Below, in pieces: positions 9,450 to 21,426 of a stretch of 64,000 nt of DNA. The notes beneath the pieces are model-generated. The model ran no database searches. It worked only from the letters and a program-made list of their open reading frames with translations, and was not told the origin of the DNA. Within the stretch, counting starts at the first letter, position 1; each line of letters starts with the position of its first letter. Both the position numbers and the translations under genes were made by a program. The stretch spans positions 2,046,001 to 2,110,000 of the forward strand of contig WWBZ02000051.1 in the NCBI GenBank assembly GCA_011503125.2, read 5' to 3'. This DNA comes from Botryosphaeria dothidea (taxonomy: Eukaryota > Ascomycota > Dothideomycetes > Botryosphaeriales > Botryosphaeriaceae).

Positions 9450-11329
9450 TTACAAGCTCTCGCTATCGATAGGCTCGACCTTGATAACATTGGCGTGCTC
9501 GTCCAGGGCGACCTTGCGCTTCTGGAGCGAGGCCTTGGCGGGGTTCTTCTGGTGAAAGATATCGTCGAGCTCCTCAAGGGTGCGGTTCTTGGTCTCAGGA
9601 ATGAAGAAGTAGATGACAATGGCCTGAATTGCATCCCAGATGGTGAAGATGATGTAAGTGCGCCAGCCAATCTTCTCCATGGAGACTGGCCAAGCGAATT
9701 GGTTGAGAAGCATGGCTATAGGGGCATTGTCAGTCTTGGATTGTCACAGAGAAAGAGCTGGAAGGAGAAAAAGAGAGGAGGAACGAAAAAAGAGCAGGGT
9801 TGCTTACCAGCATTGAGGGCGAAACTGGAGAAGGCCATTCCCTTAGCACGCATCTCGAAGCTGAGGACTTCGACAGGGTAAAGAGCCTGGAGAGGCGTGA
9901 TACCGAAAGAGAAAACGGCGCCAAAGAGGAAGATCATAGCGGTGGCGGCCTTTGATGCGGCGGGGCTATCGGTCTTGTCGAACTGAGAAGTGGCAATAGT
10001 CATTCCGACCCAGACGACCGAACATCCGATCATGGAGAAGAGCAGAAGAGGGCGACGGCCGAGCTTATCGACACAGAGGGCACCGCAGATGGCGATGATG
10101 AATTGCTCGCAAGAGTAGAAAAGGTTGATGTTGGCCTTGCTCTTTTGGCTGGTGTAGCCAGCAGAGCTCAGCAGGGACGCCATGTAGTATGACAAGACAG
10201 CTGTGACAGAACATTAGGAAAGAGAATTGGACATCAAGCAGCATAGGGAACATACCGTTACCAGCCCACTGGCCGAAGATGGAAATGACGATGTTGCAGG
10301 CGATACGGTACCTGGAGGCACGATCTCTGAACAGAGCACGGTAATCCCACCACCTCTTGTCGGAACCGTCCAACTCGAGATACTCCTCGTACTCGCGCAG
10401 CTGGAGGTTGACCCAGATGCTGTTCTCGTTGCCATGGCCATGGTACTTTGTGAGGATACGGCGGCACTCCTCACGCTTGCCGTTGACGTACAGCCAACGC
10501 GGCGATTCGGGCAGAAACCACACGAAAATGACGACGATGCCGGCGAAGAGAATCTGAAGCCAGATGGGAATGACCCAGGAGTGGGCAGCTTTGTCGTCAA
10601 GGGAACCGCGTACAGCACCAGCAGCGAGGATGGAACCGGTGAACCAGAAGGTGTTGTACAGAGCAGTGATAACTGAGAAGGAATTAGTTGCAGGTCAGAA
10701 TCAGCATTCAAGGGGGTATTACCTCCGCGGTGAGCCGGGTGGGTGACCTCAACGACGTACATAGGTCCAGCAGCCATGACGATAGAGACACCGAAACCAA
10801 GGATGAAACGACCGGCCTCGAACTGACCGATGCTGGCGGTGTAGTATGTGGTGGCATTGATGATGGCACCGATGACAACGGTGATGGCGCCAATGAACAT
10901 GCCACCCTTGCGGCCGAACTTGTCAATACAGGGACCAACGAAGGGCAGGGCAACGACAGAGCCGATCTGGTACATGGCAGTGACGATTCCTGCCCAGATA
11001 CCGTCCTCACTACCGCCGAAAAATTCCTTGAAGTCATCGCTGGCAAGCAGTCCGTTCAGCAGCGAACCGTCGTAGCCGTTCATGGTGGAGCAGCAGAAGC
11101 CGACCAAGCAGCAGAAGTAGAGGACGATGCTGTCTTTGTTGAAGGGCTGCGGAGGCTCCTTGAGCATAGCCTCGTTGAAGGCCTCATTGCCCTTGATTTC
11201 CTTGACGGCCGTGATATTGGCCTTCTCGTCGAGCTGTCAAGGACCTGTTAGCAAGAGAAAGCAGCGGGCAGTTTTGGTGGAGGGACGCACCGATTGCTCG
11301 CGATGGAGAGCAACGTCCTTGGTATCCAT
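9450..11329 (-). CDS. MFS sugar transporter (sugar porter family)
   Basis: Five exons: 11329-11291, 11233-10723, 10672-10256, 10200-9808, 9715-9450 (541 aa), introns 50-92 nt, all in frame. Sugar-porter signatures are present: DKFGRKGG after TM2, RFILGFGVS, PESPRWLYVNGK at the end of TM6, DKLGRRPLLLF in the second half, and PETKNRTLEELDDIF after TM12. Twelve membrane segments are expected. Fungal relatives import hexoses, pentoses, lactose or cellobiose by proton symport; the substrate cannot be assigned here. The long empty region upstream (11.3-14.9 kb) could hold regulatory DNA. Confidence 0.93.
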
Positions 11330-12126
11330 TGCGGGCGATTGTGGGTCGGGAGTGGTCTAGGGAGGGATGAGCTGGGATGCAGCAGGGGAGAATACACAGG
11401 ATATATGTATAAGCTGGGAGCATGGAGACGCCAAGGCTGGGTGGTGGGCTGCAGGTCAGCTCACGCTCCGGGGACGTTTTCTGTGGCGTGGACGACCGGG
11501 GGCGGGCCCGTTCTGATGGATGGAGGCGATTTGGTAGCTAGCGGCGTCTGGGCAGAGTCTATCGCCGCTGTGACACTGCACTCTCCCGGCAAGGGCTAGG
11601 GTCTGGACATGGTGAGACCGGCCCTCCGAACAGCCATGTCGGGTAAATTGAGCACGCGCAATTTGTATGCGGCGCGGCGACATGCAGGCGAGGGGAGGGA
11701 TCGAAGAGCATCTGCTGGCAAGTCGTGGCCGCAGGAGCCGCGGTGTGTGACGCTGAGGGTGAGTGGTGAAGCAGCGGCGGCGGCGGTGCCTGGCGCGAGC
11801 AGAGCACGATGGCTTGGGCGCGGAAGGCAGGATGGCGTAAGGCACTTTGCTGCGAGAAACGCGGAGGGCCAGCATCCGGCAACACGAGCCCGTCTGCTGC
11901 GCATCATGGTGCCTCCCGTTGCCCGTGCCCGTCAATGGCTCCATGGCTCCATGGCTCCAAGTCCCATGCCTCGCATCCCCACCAGCGGGAACTCCCCGAT
12001 TCTGGGGTCAGCTTCGCTCAAAACAGGCCGCCGGAGCTGCCGTCCCCGACTAATTCTCTCGTCCGGACCCTCGACGCTTCCTGTTGCTCTGCCTCTTTTT
12101 CGAGCTCACCAACGCCTCAGCAGCAT

Positions 12127-12249
12127 CATGATGGCTTCCATCGTGTTTAGAGCCAGCCGCGTCGCGCCCCATCGCACGCTGGCGCCTCGCTGGTTGGCCC
12201 CAGCTAAAACCTTCGTGCATCGGCCTCCCTCGCTCCGCGACGCAGCTTG
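12127..12249 (+). CDS. 40-codon frame resembling a mitochondrial presequence
   Basis: Encodes MMASIVFRASRVAPHRTLAP and 20 further residues ending SLRDAA before TGA. It is rich in Arg, Ala and Ser, lacks acidic residues until the end and could form an amphipathic helix, as in matrix-targeting sequences. The preceding leader (ctcaccaacgcctcagcagc) also looks like a fungal 5' UTR. No downstream exon was recognised, so it may be a relic, a duplicated first exon or chance. Confidence 0.2.
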
Positions 12250-13156
12250 AATCTTATCGAGTCAAGCACCCGCCTCGGCAAGCCGACCACCCAGCCCGGC
12301 TTTCAGCACTCTCCAATGCCCTCTCTCCTTCGCCTTCCCCACGGGGCGGCACGCGACTGTGACACGTCGGGTATGCAGTCGAAAAAGACTAGAACGAGGG
12401 AATCCTCCGCTCCCAATTTGCCCGCCAACCAGAGCTCGCCCGCGGCAGAGCAACTCATGAGTCTCACCCATCCTTCCTCAGCCATCCATCTCTCCATGTC
12501 GCGATCATGATCTGGCCCAGCCGTCCCGTGAGTGCAGCGTTGGCGTTGATGCGTCCTACTGTCAGCGTTGAGCCCTGATGGTCTGCAGGATCAGAATTGT
12601 GCCTGCGAACGTGCAGTTGTCACCGGACTCAGAGAGCATGAACATCTATGCTCAAAACGCCAGTGCAGATGTTTCACGACGAGATCCACTACCTTGCACC
12701 TGGGATACCTTCCATATTACGTGCACATTCCCAACCTACGAAGTAGCCTAATTGTTGTTCATGCGCGAAACAATGAGTTCCAAACAAATAGCAAAATTTC
12801 GAGGACCGCAACAATCAAAAATGCTTGACCTATTCTTACCTGCTTACCGCACTCATCGCGCGCCCAAAAATGGACACGACCATCGGAATATACCTCGTCC
12901 GCCAAATCAAGCCAGCTCACAAAACGCGCGAAATCGGCCCTGGCGAAGCGCAACTACACGCCATCTACAGGAATGTCGGCCCTCAACTCCGGCGAACCCC
13001 AGCGCCAGACGACGCCTCCTTTCGGGTGCGGCGCCGAGCGAAAGCTTTTTCACATACAATCCGCCTCCGGAGGCGCTTGGCCATGCTGGATTGACGAGCC
13101 GGGGCATCCAGCGCCGCATGTAGGCGAGAAAACCGCAGGGCGCCACGGTCCCATTT

Positions 13157-13178
13157 GTGTGTGTGTGTGTGTGTGTGT
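13157..13178 (+). repeat. (GT)11 microsatellite
   Basis: Eleven uninterrupted GT units in the intergenic region. Confidence 0.95.
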
Positions 13179-14883
13179 TCTGTACGGGCATGCGCCACGT
13201 GCCGTCTACCGGTCATTTGCTTCCTTTTTGATTTTCGGTGCCCGTGGGCGCCATGTGTCACGTCCATTCTCGCCACCAGCGAGACATTTTTCTCTCTCGC
13301 GTTGTTCCTTTGCTCCTTCTGTCGTACGTTCGGTGTTGTGGCTGGTCCCGCCCTCTCTGTCTGTGATCCATCTCTTGACCGTCGCCGTTGAGCGCATTGG
13401 AAGGAGCGGTGATGGGGAGAGGGGGCGCTCTCGCGTGCTCAAACTCAAACTCATTCCTTCGCGACCGTCGGCGCGAGAGCAACAACTGATCACATTTGTC
13501 TTTGTTTGATCATCCGGGGAAATGTGGGAACCCAGGTGTTGATCCCTACCTGCAATCGGCAGGACCATGGGCCATGCTACTGCTGCAGCAATATCTCTAT
13601 ATGTACATTCGGAACCACGCTCCGAATATGCAAGGTACGGGAAAGGAAGCACGAAGGCGGATCTCTTAGTTTGAGAAGTGAGCGCTGCATGTTCGCTGAA
13701 AAGCTCCTGATCCACGAGCAAGGCTCAATGATGAAGTGGACCCTTCTTTCCGTAGTCTTTGTGTTACCGACCATGGATCTCTGACTTTTCCCCTCCTGCA
13801 CGTGGTCCTCGTGGCCGAAATTGAGAAAAAGAAACATTAACAGGGAGCGCTTCCCTCTCCAGCTCACTATTCTCCGTCGGTTTCACAGAACGACCCCTCC
13901 AAGAAGGAAGACAGCGACCTCGATTCTTGCTTACGGGACATGAGCGCCCTCACAACGAGAAGTGTCAGGCTCTCATGCTCCCAGATGAGTATCTCCCCAC
14001 CACATCGTCGTCTTCCCTGCCTCCGAATCAACAAGAAAGCTCACATGCTCATGCCCACACTCTTAGCTACCTATTGCCGTCCTCAACACCTGTGTCATCC
14101 GAAAAACGTCCTCGTAGCTCCTCCTTCCAACAAGCGCTCCCGATTCCTCTGCATCTGCGTCACGCATGCGAAATTCGGCGTGACAGCTGTGATCTCCATA
14201 TCTCTGAATAGCCTCCTCACCTCGCACACCGAACCTCGCGCGCCCTTGGAGAAGCCGTTGATACCGCCGCCTCGCGGAATTGTCGCATGATGATCAAAGC
14301 AGATCTATCTGGCCCTCGAGGTCGTAGAATGTCTCATACCCGATGAGGTAGGCGGCATCACAGCAATCGAACCACCGCTTCATGGATTTGACGGGTTTTG
14401 TTCCACACCGAAGAGTTTGGGCTTGTGATATTCCATAATAGGGACCCTTCTTTGGGATGTTGAATCAGAGTCACGGAATGATAATGAGTCATGCAGGGCA
14501 GTTGTAGTGAAAAGATATTTCTGCGTCATCTATCGAGTTCTAGTATATCCATTCAGCTCAGAGAACAAGGGATACTAATGATTATCTTCTGGCAGTTGGA
14601 TCAATCCGCCTTGTCATTTACGAACATACCTCTGCCGATACGCTTTATCCCTTTTAACCATGAAACTGATTGATAAATATATTATCTGCACAATTCTGAC
14701 TCTGATCGAGACGCATTCGTGGGCTATCATCCTTTAACTCTCAAAACAGATTACATCCTGGAGCCGGTAGAAAGGTACCCGAAGAGTCACGACATGGATT
14801 TGCACATACCTAATCTATGCCGTCGACTGGAAGAAAAGAAGAGCATTAGATGTTGAAGTTCTCGTCAGCAGAAACATCACATC

Positions 14884-16784
14884 CTATCTCATATCCAGAA
14901 CCGCCTGCCAGCCCACCAAATCCCACGCTTTCTCAACAAACCATGACTTGACGTCCTCTTGCTCAACCTTCTGCGGCGGCTCCATCAAAGCCTGTTTCAC
15001 CGGCATTGTCAGACACTCCATCATCTCATCTCTACCTGTCTCATCCCCGAAGATAGCGTGTGCAAGGCTCTGCTCCAACTTCTTCCTTGCTGCCAGACTC
15101 ATGCCGGACTTGAGTGACTCCAAGGAAGATTTTGCCCCCGACTTGACTTGAAAAGCCTTGTTCTGTTTGTGCGGTGGTGTCGTGCCGAGTGGTGCGATCT
15201 GGTGTTGTGCAACAGCCAGTCCACGCTCAAGCAAGGTGATCAGTATGGGCAACTCAAGGTTTAAGGCTGTTTCGTCGATTCGCTTCTGCATGTCCGGAGG
15301 CGCATTTCTGGCTTCTGCGGGGTCGGACCATGCTGATATATCATCCTCGACCTCATCGCATTTCTGATGACCGAAAGTGCAAAGATAGATGCGATTTCCG
15401 AGGCGGCGGAAAAGGACAAAAAGAAATCCCTCCAGAAGTTCCTGATGTTGCTGCCCACTTTCTGTTGGCACGGTGAGAACATTCGTAAGGAAATTCGACA
15501 GCAGACGAATCACTAGAGATGCTGGCTGAGCGTTGGTGTTGATCTTTTGAGAGCGGCGTGTTACCATTTGTCTCTCAGAGTTCGAAATATGTATTGCTGC
15601 GGCCTCATAGGAAGCCTGGTTTGATGTTACCTCACTGACTGCGTCAAGGACGCGGCTGAACATGCCGACGAAGCTGTGAACTACGGCACCGTAATCTTCC
15701 GGGATCGCCTTTTCCAAGTTGAGTCTCTTCAAGCCGTAGAGAAGGGACATGAATATGCGAGCTGTAGCTTCAAACGTCGAGAGGAGCTCATTGTCATAGC
15801 TCGCGAGGACTGGTGCCGGAATAGATTCCTTCGATTTAGCTGTCCCGTTTGGGCAGAGAGGAGCTGTTCCAGTACGTTGTTGATGTCTGTGGCATACAGA
15901 AGTTATAACAGACGCCAAACAATCGGATGCCTGAGAGATGTGATAGGCCAGAGAGCGATCTGCTTGAGCGTGTTCCTTGTATAGTTTATGTGCCTGGTAC
16001 AAATGCTGTACCAGCTTAGCGCCATCTGGAGTCGATCAGTGACCCGCACATACGTTGCCCTTGTAGAGTGCGTACCTGCGCTCACTGCACTCAATAAGTC
16101 CGTGTCTTCAGGAAGCGTATTATCGACTGTCTCCACCGATGGCGCGTCGGAAACATCATGTTCCAGTCTAGGCCTCTTCCGCGTGCGTGAGGATGATGGT
16201 GCGTCTTTGCGTCTCCTTGTCGTCGGCGTGACCCGAATAGTCCGGGCACCTTTCTCTACGCGAAGCTCAGATCTGAGGCGTTCGATCTCTCTCTCATATT
16301 CTGTGACCTTTGCTTCGAGCTCTACTTGAGCGGCTTTGCTCTCCTCATATTTCTGGGCCCAGTAGCCTGCAGGATCGAGGCGCTTGCCTCGGCTGTCGTC
16401 ATTATGCATCTGTCTTCCTGACAGCACATGCTCTCGTAGGCGAAGGATATAATCTGTTAGGGTTTAGTAAGGTATCATAGAAGAATTATATGGCGTATAG
16501 GGAACTGGGGTAGCTGATGGATGTGATTTGTAGGGCTTACCTTCGACTGTGAGCTCGGCAGGCTTCGACTGCACAACAGCTATCGCTAGTGCAAGATGGA
16601 GCTTCGATGGGACGACTCTCGTAGCTTCTGGAGCTGCTGCCTTTGCTGGTAGAGGCATTGACGCTGACGAAGCCGGGTGATCGATCGGATGTGAGGGCCT
16701 GAGCCCATTTTGGAAACCACGGTGAATAGATGTATCCAGGGGTTCAAGATCACCGAAGTCGTAATTCCCTACACTGTTCATCAT
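14884..16784 (-). CDS. mei4: Mei4/Rec24-like meiotic recombination protein
   Basis: Three exons, 16784-16541, 16453-16076 and 16025-14884 (587 aa), with 87 and 50 nt introns. After a low-complexity N terminus, residues about 61-78 read KLHLALAIAVVQSKPAEL, closely resembling the conserved N-terminal motif of animal MEI4 (KLALALAIIRSKPA). A coiled coil follows (QVELEAKVTEYEREIERLRS), then a basic tract (RRRKDAPSSSRTRKRPR), then an alpha-helical body. Mei4/Rec24 partners Rec114/Rec7 and is needed for Spo11-dependent double-strand breaks. The assignment rests mainly on this motif plus domain order. Splice 2 uses the acceptor at 16026, which alone keeps frame. A weak GT...AG pair inside exon 3 was ignored because reading through is open. 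Confidence 0.6.
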
Positions 16785-17230
16785 GGATGTTTTCACGTCT
16801 TGCGGTTGTGGTAAATGGAAGGTGGGAAGTTCTGAGATTGTGGGCCGGCAGGGAAGCGAAACCAGCCTGGGAAGGAACGACGCTGGCAAGAGCCAACAAG
16901 GTCCTACGCCTTCCGAAAGCACAACCGAAAGTATGCAGCGGACACGGATTGATCCCTTTGGAGAGGTCTGAGACACTTACTTATCAACACCCACATAAAT
17001 TTAGGCTGCACGACTTTCCTTTCTCGAGTCCTCATGTCCGCTACTGGCAGTTGCAGCAAACCCCCCACCCCCCTCAAATTGACCCTACATGCCAAGCAGA
17101 AAGCGATGCTGATTGCCAGGCAAAACTTTGAATAAAGAGTCGTTGATTTGATACCTTTGCCACATCCCGACCCGGATTCCACCAAATGCGATCATACATA
17201 TGTTACAGTCCTCATCCTAAAAGCGCTAGC
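16785..17230. other. Upstream region of the Mei4-like gene
   Basis: About 450 nt between two genes on the minus strand. The Mei4-like frame stays open upstream to 16976 but the added residues look like UTR. Confidence 0.5.
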
Positions 17231-18542
17231 TTATCTGTACCTCGCACCGTCCTTCTTCTTGTACGGCAGCTTCTCCGGCTTCTTGTTCTTGAACTCAATA
17301 TCCGTGCCCTCAATGCCAGCCCTCTTCATTACGTCATCCGTATTCTCATCCCACACCATTCTGAACATGTTGATACCGACGGGATTCAGCTCGTACTTGT
17401 CAACGAAGCTGCGTAAGACAAACCCGTCTCGCTCGACGTTGCCCTTGATGTCTGCAACATTAAGAGTCTTGCCGGCCGGCTGCTCAAGAACAAAGACCGA
17501 GTAGCGGTGGTACGGGCTACCCTTCTGAGCGAATGGCGGGAGCCAGGGGAGGACAACCTGGGAATCCTGAGAAAGCTTCTCCAAGGAAAGATGTGTCTTC
17601 GTCGGCGCGATAGGGATATTGGCGGCGACGTAATGGCAGCGATAGTCGAAACCATCCTTCGCAACGTTCGGCACGTCCGAGTCGATGACTGCAATGGTCA
17701 CCAATCTCTCACCCTTGTTGAAAACCTGCACCTTGAGTGTTGCGGGCACCTCACTGACACTCGAGGCCACGAAGTCTCCAGGCTGAACGTTGCGTCTACC
17801 GAATGCTATGCTGACATCTGCCTTTTGCTCGATCGCAGGAAGGACGTCGGGAATGACGTTCATCTGGGTGACACGCTGCTGGACCAGCTTGTGCTTGTAT
17901 TCGCGCCATTTCCTCTCAGCCAGCAGGCGGTAGATAGGCTTGTTCATATCGCCTGTCACCAATTAGTCTCTGTCCAGCCCCAGACATCCAATTGAGATGT
18001 TTCTCACCTTTCCCATCCTCGAACCTCTTCTTGACAATGGGGTCGTTGATGTCCGCCAGAATCTTCAACTCCTCCAGATGATTCCGCATGCTTGTCAACC
18101 GCACACTCTTCTGGCTCTCTCCACCTGACACAGCTGGGTCCTGCGCCTCCACCCGCGCTATCCGCTCACGCTGCTGCTGGATCTGCTGCAGCTTCTCCTC
18201 CCGATCCGCCTTGAGTATCTTGCGGGCCTCCTGGAAGCATTGGTACGGCAGCTGCTCGAAAGGAATGTTCTGCGACTGCTGCAGCGCCGCGCGGCGTCTG
18301 CGCGAGCCAATGGGGAAGACGCCGGACTTGATCAACTTCTTCTCATCGCGGCGGGTGATGACGGTGTTCGGATCGAGTTTTGCGGCCTCCGTGGCGGGCT
18401 TGGACGACGACTGCGGCTTCTGGGCCTGGGCCTCTTCGGACGACACGGCGGTGCTGGTGAAGCCGCGTGCTTGCACCGCAGGAGTCCGCGCGCAGCGGAT
18501 GCAGGCCTGGAGCGGGCGCGCAGCCTGCTTTGTGGCGGGCAT
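17231..18542 (-). CDS. MRPL35: Mitochondrial large-subunit ribosomal protein mL38 (MRPL35)
   Basis: Two exons, 18542-18008 and 17952-17231 (418 aa), joined over a 55 nt intron. The first 35 residues form a mitochondrial presequence (MPATKQAARPLQACIRCART). The C-terminal half is a PEBP-like fold with FDYRCHYVAANIPI, LPWLPPFAQKGSPYHRYSVF and FVDKYELNPVGINMFRM, as in fungal 54S protein L35/mL38. It is a structural protein of the mitoribosomal central protuberance with a degenerate lipid-binding fold. Divergent from mitochondrial IF3 with only 249 nt between start codons; two ATTGG (CCAAT) motifs lie close to this start. Confidence 0.88.
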
Positions 18543-18791
18543 GATTGGAGACGGATTGGTGGGGGAGGCGTGGTTGTGGGTTGTCGAGAAGGCGGTCGTC
18601 GCGCGCGGGTGATGATCCACGTCCCGAGATTTTTGTGGCCCGCCGCGGCGAAGCTTCACACCCAAGCTCCAAGCACACGACATGAGCGCCAACTGCCGCC
18701 AGGACTTGTCATCCTCACCATCACATGCCAAAGCGCCTCAATTGATCGAAATCTTCTTTCTCGTTTCTCTCCGACCCACCAAGGATCCAAG
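18543..18791. promoter_or_regulatory. Shared promoter of mL38 and mitochondrial IF3
   Basis: A 249 nt gap between divergent start codons of two mitochondrial translation genes must hold both promoters. ATTGG occurs at 18544 and 18555, compatible with but not proof of CCAAT-binding (Hap) control. Confidence 0.5.
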
Positions 18792-19691
18792 ATGGCGTAC
18801 GCACGGCACGTATCCTCGTCAGCGCAAGCTCTCTACCGCGTCTTCATCCAACCCAATATCTCCGCCTCCGCTCTCCGCGCTACATCAGCCTCCCCTCTTC
18901 GGCCGGCAGTTTCTATCACGTCATCCTTCGTCCAACTTCCTCCCCAACGCCGCACCGCCGTGAAATACCGTCCTCCAGTCCGGCGCGAAACGCCATACGA
19001 CGAGGAGATTGGGTCGCGGCTGATCAACCTGGTCGACAGCGATGGCGTCTTCCAACCACGCGTCCGCCTGGACCATGCCCTACGGCGTCTCGACCGCATC
19101 ACAGACCATCTGGTGCAGATCAGCGTCGCGCCCGAAGAGTCAGAGCACCCGTACCCGATCTGCAAGGTTATATCCAAGGACACGCTGCGCAAGCAGGAGC
19201 GCGCCAAGGCGAAGCTGAAGAACAAGAAGAGCGCGGAGGACTTGACGAAGACGATAGAGATCAATTGGGCGGTCGACACAAACGATCTGAGTCATTGGCT
19301 GAAGCGACTGAAAGAGTTTCTAGAGGATGGAAGGAGAGTCGAGGTGGTGTTCGGTCCAAAGAAGAGGGGGAGGAAAGCTACTAGAGAGGAAGCTCACCAG
19401 GTACTGGAAAGTATGAAGGCAGCGGTCGAAGAAGTTAATGGCGCGAAAGAAAGGGTCCCGGCGGAGGGTGAACTCGGTGGTATCATGACTTTCTTTTATG
19501 AAGGACCTGCGAAGCCCAAGGAGAAGGAAGTGAAAGAGAAGAAGCAGGAGGATGGAGAAGAGAACAAGCCCAAGGTTTCGAGGTGGAAGCTTAAGGAGGA
19601 GGAGAGGAGACAGCAGGCTGAGGCGGAGAGGAAGCAGAAGGAGAAGGAGGGAAGGTCTGGCTATAAAATGCGTTACACAAGTAGAAGGTAG
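18792..19691 (+). CDS. Mitochondrial translation initiation factor IF-3
   Basis: Intronless, 299 aa. An N-terminal presequence rich in Ser, Ala and Arg (MAYARHVSSSAQALYRVFIQ) is followed by IF3-N (YDEEIGSRLINLVDSDG) and IF3-C elements (KTIEINWAVDTNDLSHWLKRLKEFLEDGRRVEVVF written here in part; key block IEINWAVDTNDLSHW). The C-terminal 60 residues are a Lys/Glu-rich tail absent from bacterial IF3. It keeps mitoribosomal subunits apart and proofreads initiator tRNA. The ATG at 18792 is preceded by tccaag and directly begins the presequence. Yeast AIM23 is the functional counterpart. Confidence 0.85.
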   Translation: MAYARHVSSSAQALYRVFIQPNISASALRATSASPLRPAVSITSSFVQLPPQRRTAVKYRPPVRRETPYDEEIGSRLINLVDSDGVFQPRVRLDHALRRLDRITDHLVQISVAPEESEHPYPICKVISKDTLRKQERAKAKLKNKKSAEDLTKTIEINWAVDTNDLSHWLKRLKEFLEDGRRVEVVFGPKKRGRKATREEAHQVLESMKAAVEEVNGAKERVPAEGELGGIMTFFYEGPAKPKEKEVKEKKQEDGEENKPKVSRWKLKEEERRQQAEAERKQKEKEGRSGYKMRYTSRR

Positions 19692-20061
19692 ATACCTGCG
19701 CCTATATAGCACTATATGGACCACACCAGTCCATAAATAAAGTGAGATGCCAGCCTGATAGATGCTTGAAATTCAATGTAGGGACTAATGAGAAAGAGTT
19801 TAGAACGATGGCAAATCCTGTCTCTGGGTGCTTCATGGCGATCACTGACATGTACTCAATACATAAGCGCCATCCCTGCTATGTCCAGACTCCACAGACA
19901 ATCTTTTCATGCTCACCGAGCACATGGTTGTGCTGCGTATCAAGTACATAGTGTGAAACAAAAGCTCCAGTTGAGCCAGACACATCTTGTCCAAGTGCTC
20001 CCATATTTTACATCAGGTATTCTCATGATATCCGCCAGCAGCGTACAATACCCTTGACCCC
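19692..20061. other. Intergenic between convergent genes
   Basis: 370 nt serving as the two 3' UTRs. Nothing else seen. Confidence 0.6.
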
Positions 20062-21043
20062 TCATGCTTTTGCGACAACAGCCTTCGGCCTCTGCAGGTC
20101 ACTTTGATGATGCTCGAGAATCAGATCCAACGCACTCTTCTCCACGATCAACCGACCCATCTCCAACAAATTCTTGACATCTATATCTGTCCACGTCTTT
20201 ACCGCACCTTGCTCGCCCGCATCCTCAATCGCACTCCATAGATTCTTCCTCTGATCCTTCGTGATGACCAGACTCCTCCCGTCCACATTGCCCCACCCAT
20301 TCGCATTAAACACGCCACGCAGGTACTTCGGGTTCCCGCTCTCGAGCTCCGCACCATCCTCGACGACGATCAGCTCGCCGCGGCGGTAGCGGTACGACAG
20401 CGCGGTGCGCCACGCCAGGTCGTAAATCTTGCGCGGCAGGCCGGTCGCGAAGTTGCGCGGGTGCGGCCCGAACGCGACGCCTCCGCCGCGCAGCATGGGC
20501 GACTTCTTGTCGCCGAGACGCGCGCGACCGGTGCCCTTTTGCGGGCGCAGCTTGACCCCGCTGCCGTGCACGTCGTCGCGCCACTTGGTCGACGCGGTGC
20601 CCTGCCGCGTGGCATCGCCCTCGAAGACGATGGCCCGGTGCAGGATGTCGCGGCGCAGCGGGACCAGGAGGTGGGCGGACGGGTAGGTCTCGAAGCGTAG
20701 CGGCTCCATGGTCGGGAAGCGGTAGATGGTGGTGTGTACGGTCGATGGGCGGATGTGTTCGGGGATCGGCGGCGAGTAGAGGTTGGGGTTTGCGGACGGG
20801 ATGGAGGTGGAGGCGCTGGCGGTAGTGCTAGAGGCAGCGGAGGAGGTGGGGAGAGGGGCTTCCGTGGCCATTGATCGTGTTATCGAGGGTATCGACTACA
20901 TGGTGGGTGATTAGCTGTGCGGCCTGCTGAGAGCTGAGTTGAATAGGTTGGAGGCGTACGGCATTGTGGAAGCGTGGTAGGCTGCGACGGGCGGCGGAAT
21001 TGACAAGCCCTCTCAAAGGACCTGCTACTCCTCTGCTTGCCAT
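20062..21043 (-). CDS. MRPL4: Mitochondrial ribosomal protein uL4m
   Basis: Two exons, 21043-20960 and 20895-20062 (305 aa). Exon 1 is a 28-codon presequence (MASRGVAGPLRGLVNSAARR); the 64 nt intron has a GCTAATC branch-like motif and TAG acceptor. The L4 core is clear: RRDILHRAIVFEGD, GTASTKWRDDVHGSGVKLRP, QKGTGRARLGDKKSPMLRGG, GGVAFGPHPRNFATGLPRKI and a final EKSALDLILEH. uL4 lines the peptide exit tunnel. Convergent with IF3 and divergent from the DnaJ gene. Confidence 0.92.
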
Positions 21044-21426
21044 GGTGGATATGAGCTTCGCAGCGGACGGTGCTTCGGGTGTTGTAGAGAGCAGGCGCGG
21101 AGGTGCTTGGGAAATCTTCCCGCCCGGGATTGTGCCGATTGGAGGCACTAGATGATGTGCGGCTTCGAGTTTGTCGCTGATGCGACTACTGGACCAACTC
21201 TCCCCGCCGCTAGTCCTGTACATATTCTCAGGCCGCCGTCAATTATCTGGGCTTCATTACCGTGCCCCTCCTTGACCGACCCTGTAAAGCCTTTTCAATT
21301 TTCAGTTCTAAAAAGGTCCCCACGCACAAATCCCAACAGGCAGAAGTGAGCTCCATGAGAAACCTATTGCAGATTGCACGCCAGCAAGACAACGGGCGTT
21401 GACATTATTTAGTGGATAGCGCAGAC

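Larger units (their letters stand above)
11330..14883. other. 3.5 kb gene-poor region
   Basis: No conserved gene found on either strand. Contents seen: a triple tandem repeat of atggctcc near 11934-11960, a presequence-like 40-codon frame at 12127-12249, and a (GT)11 tract at 13157-13178. GC content falls to the right. It separates the transporter promoter from the 3' end of the Mei4-like gene, and could hold a non-coding RNA or regulatory DNA, but nothing in it is diagnostic. Confidence 0.5.

Noticed and set aside
15860..15905. Possible extra intron in the Mei4-like gene
   Set aside because: GT and AG are present but removal breaks the frame of the long downstream exon, while reading through is open.
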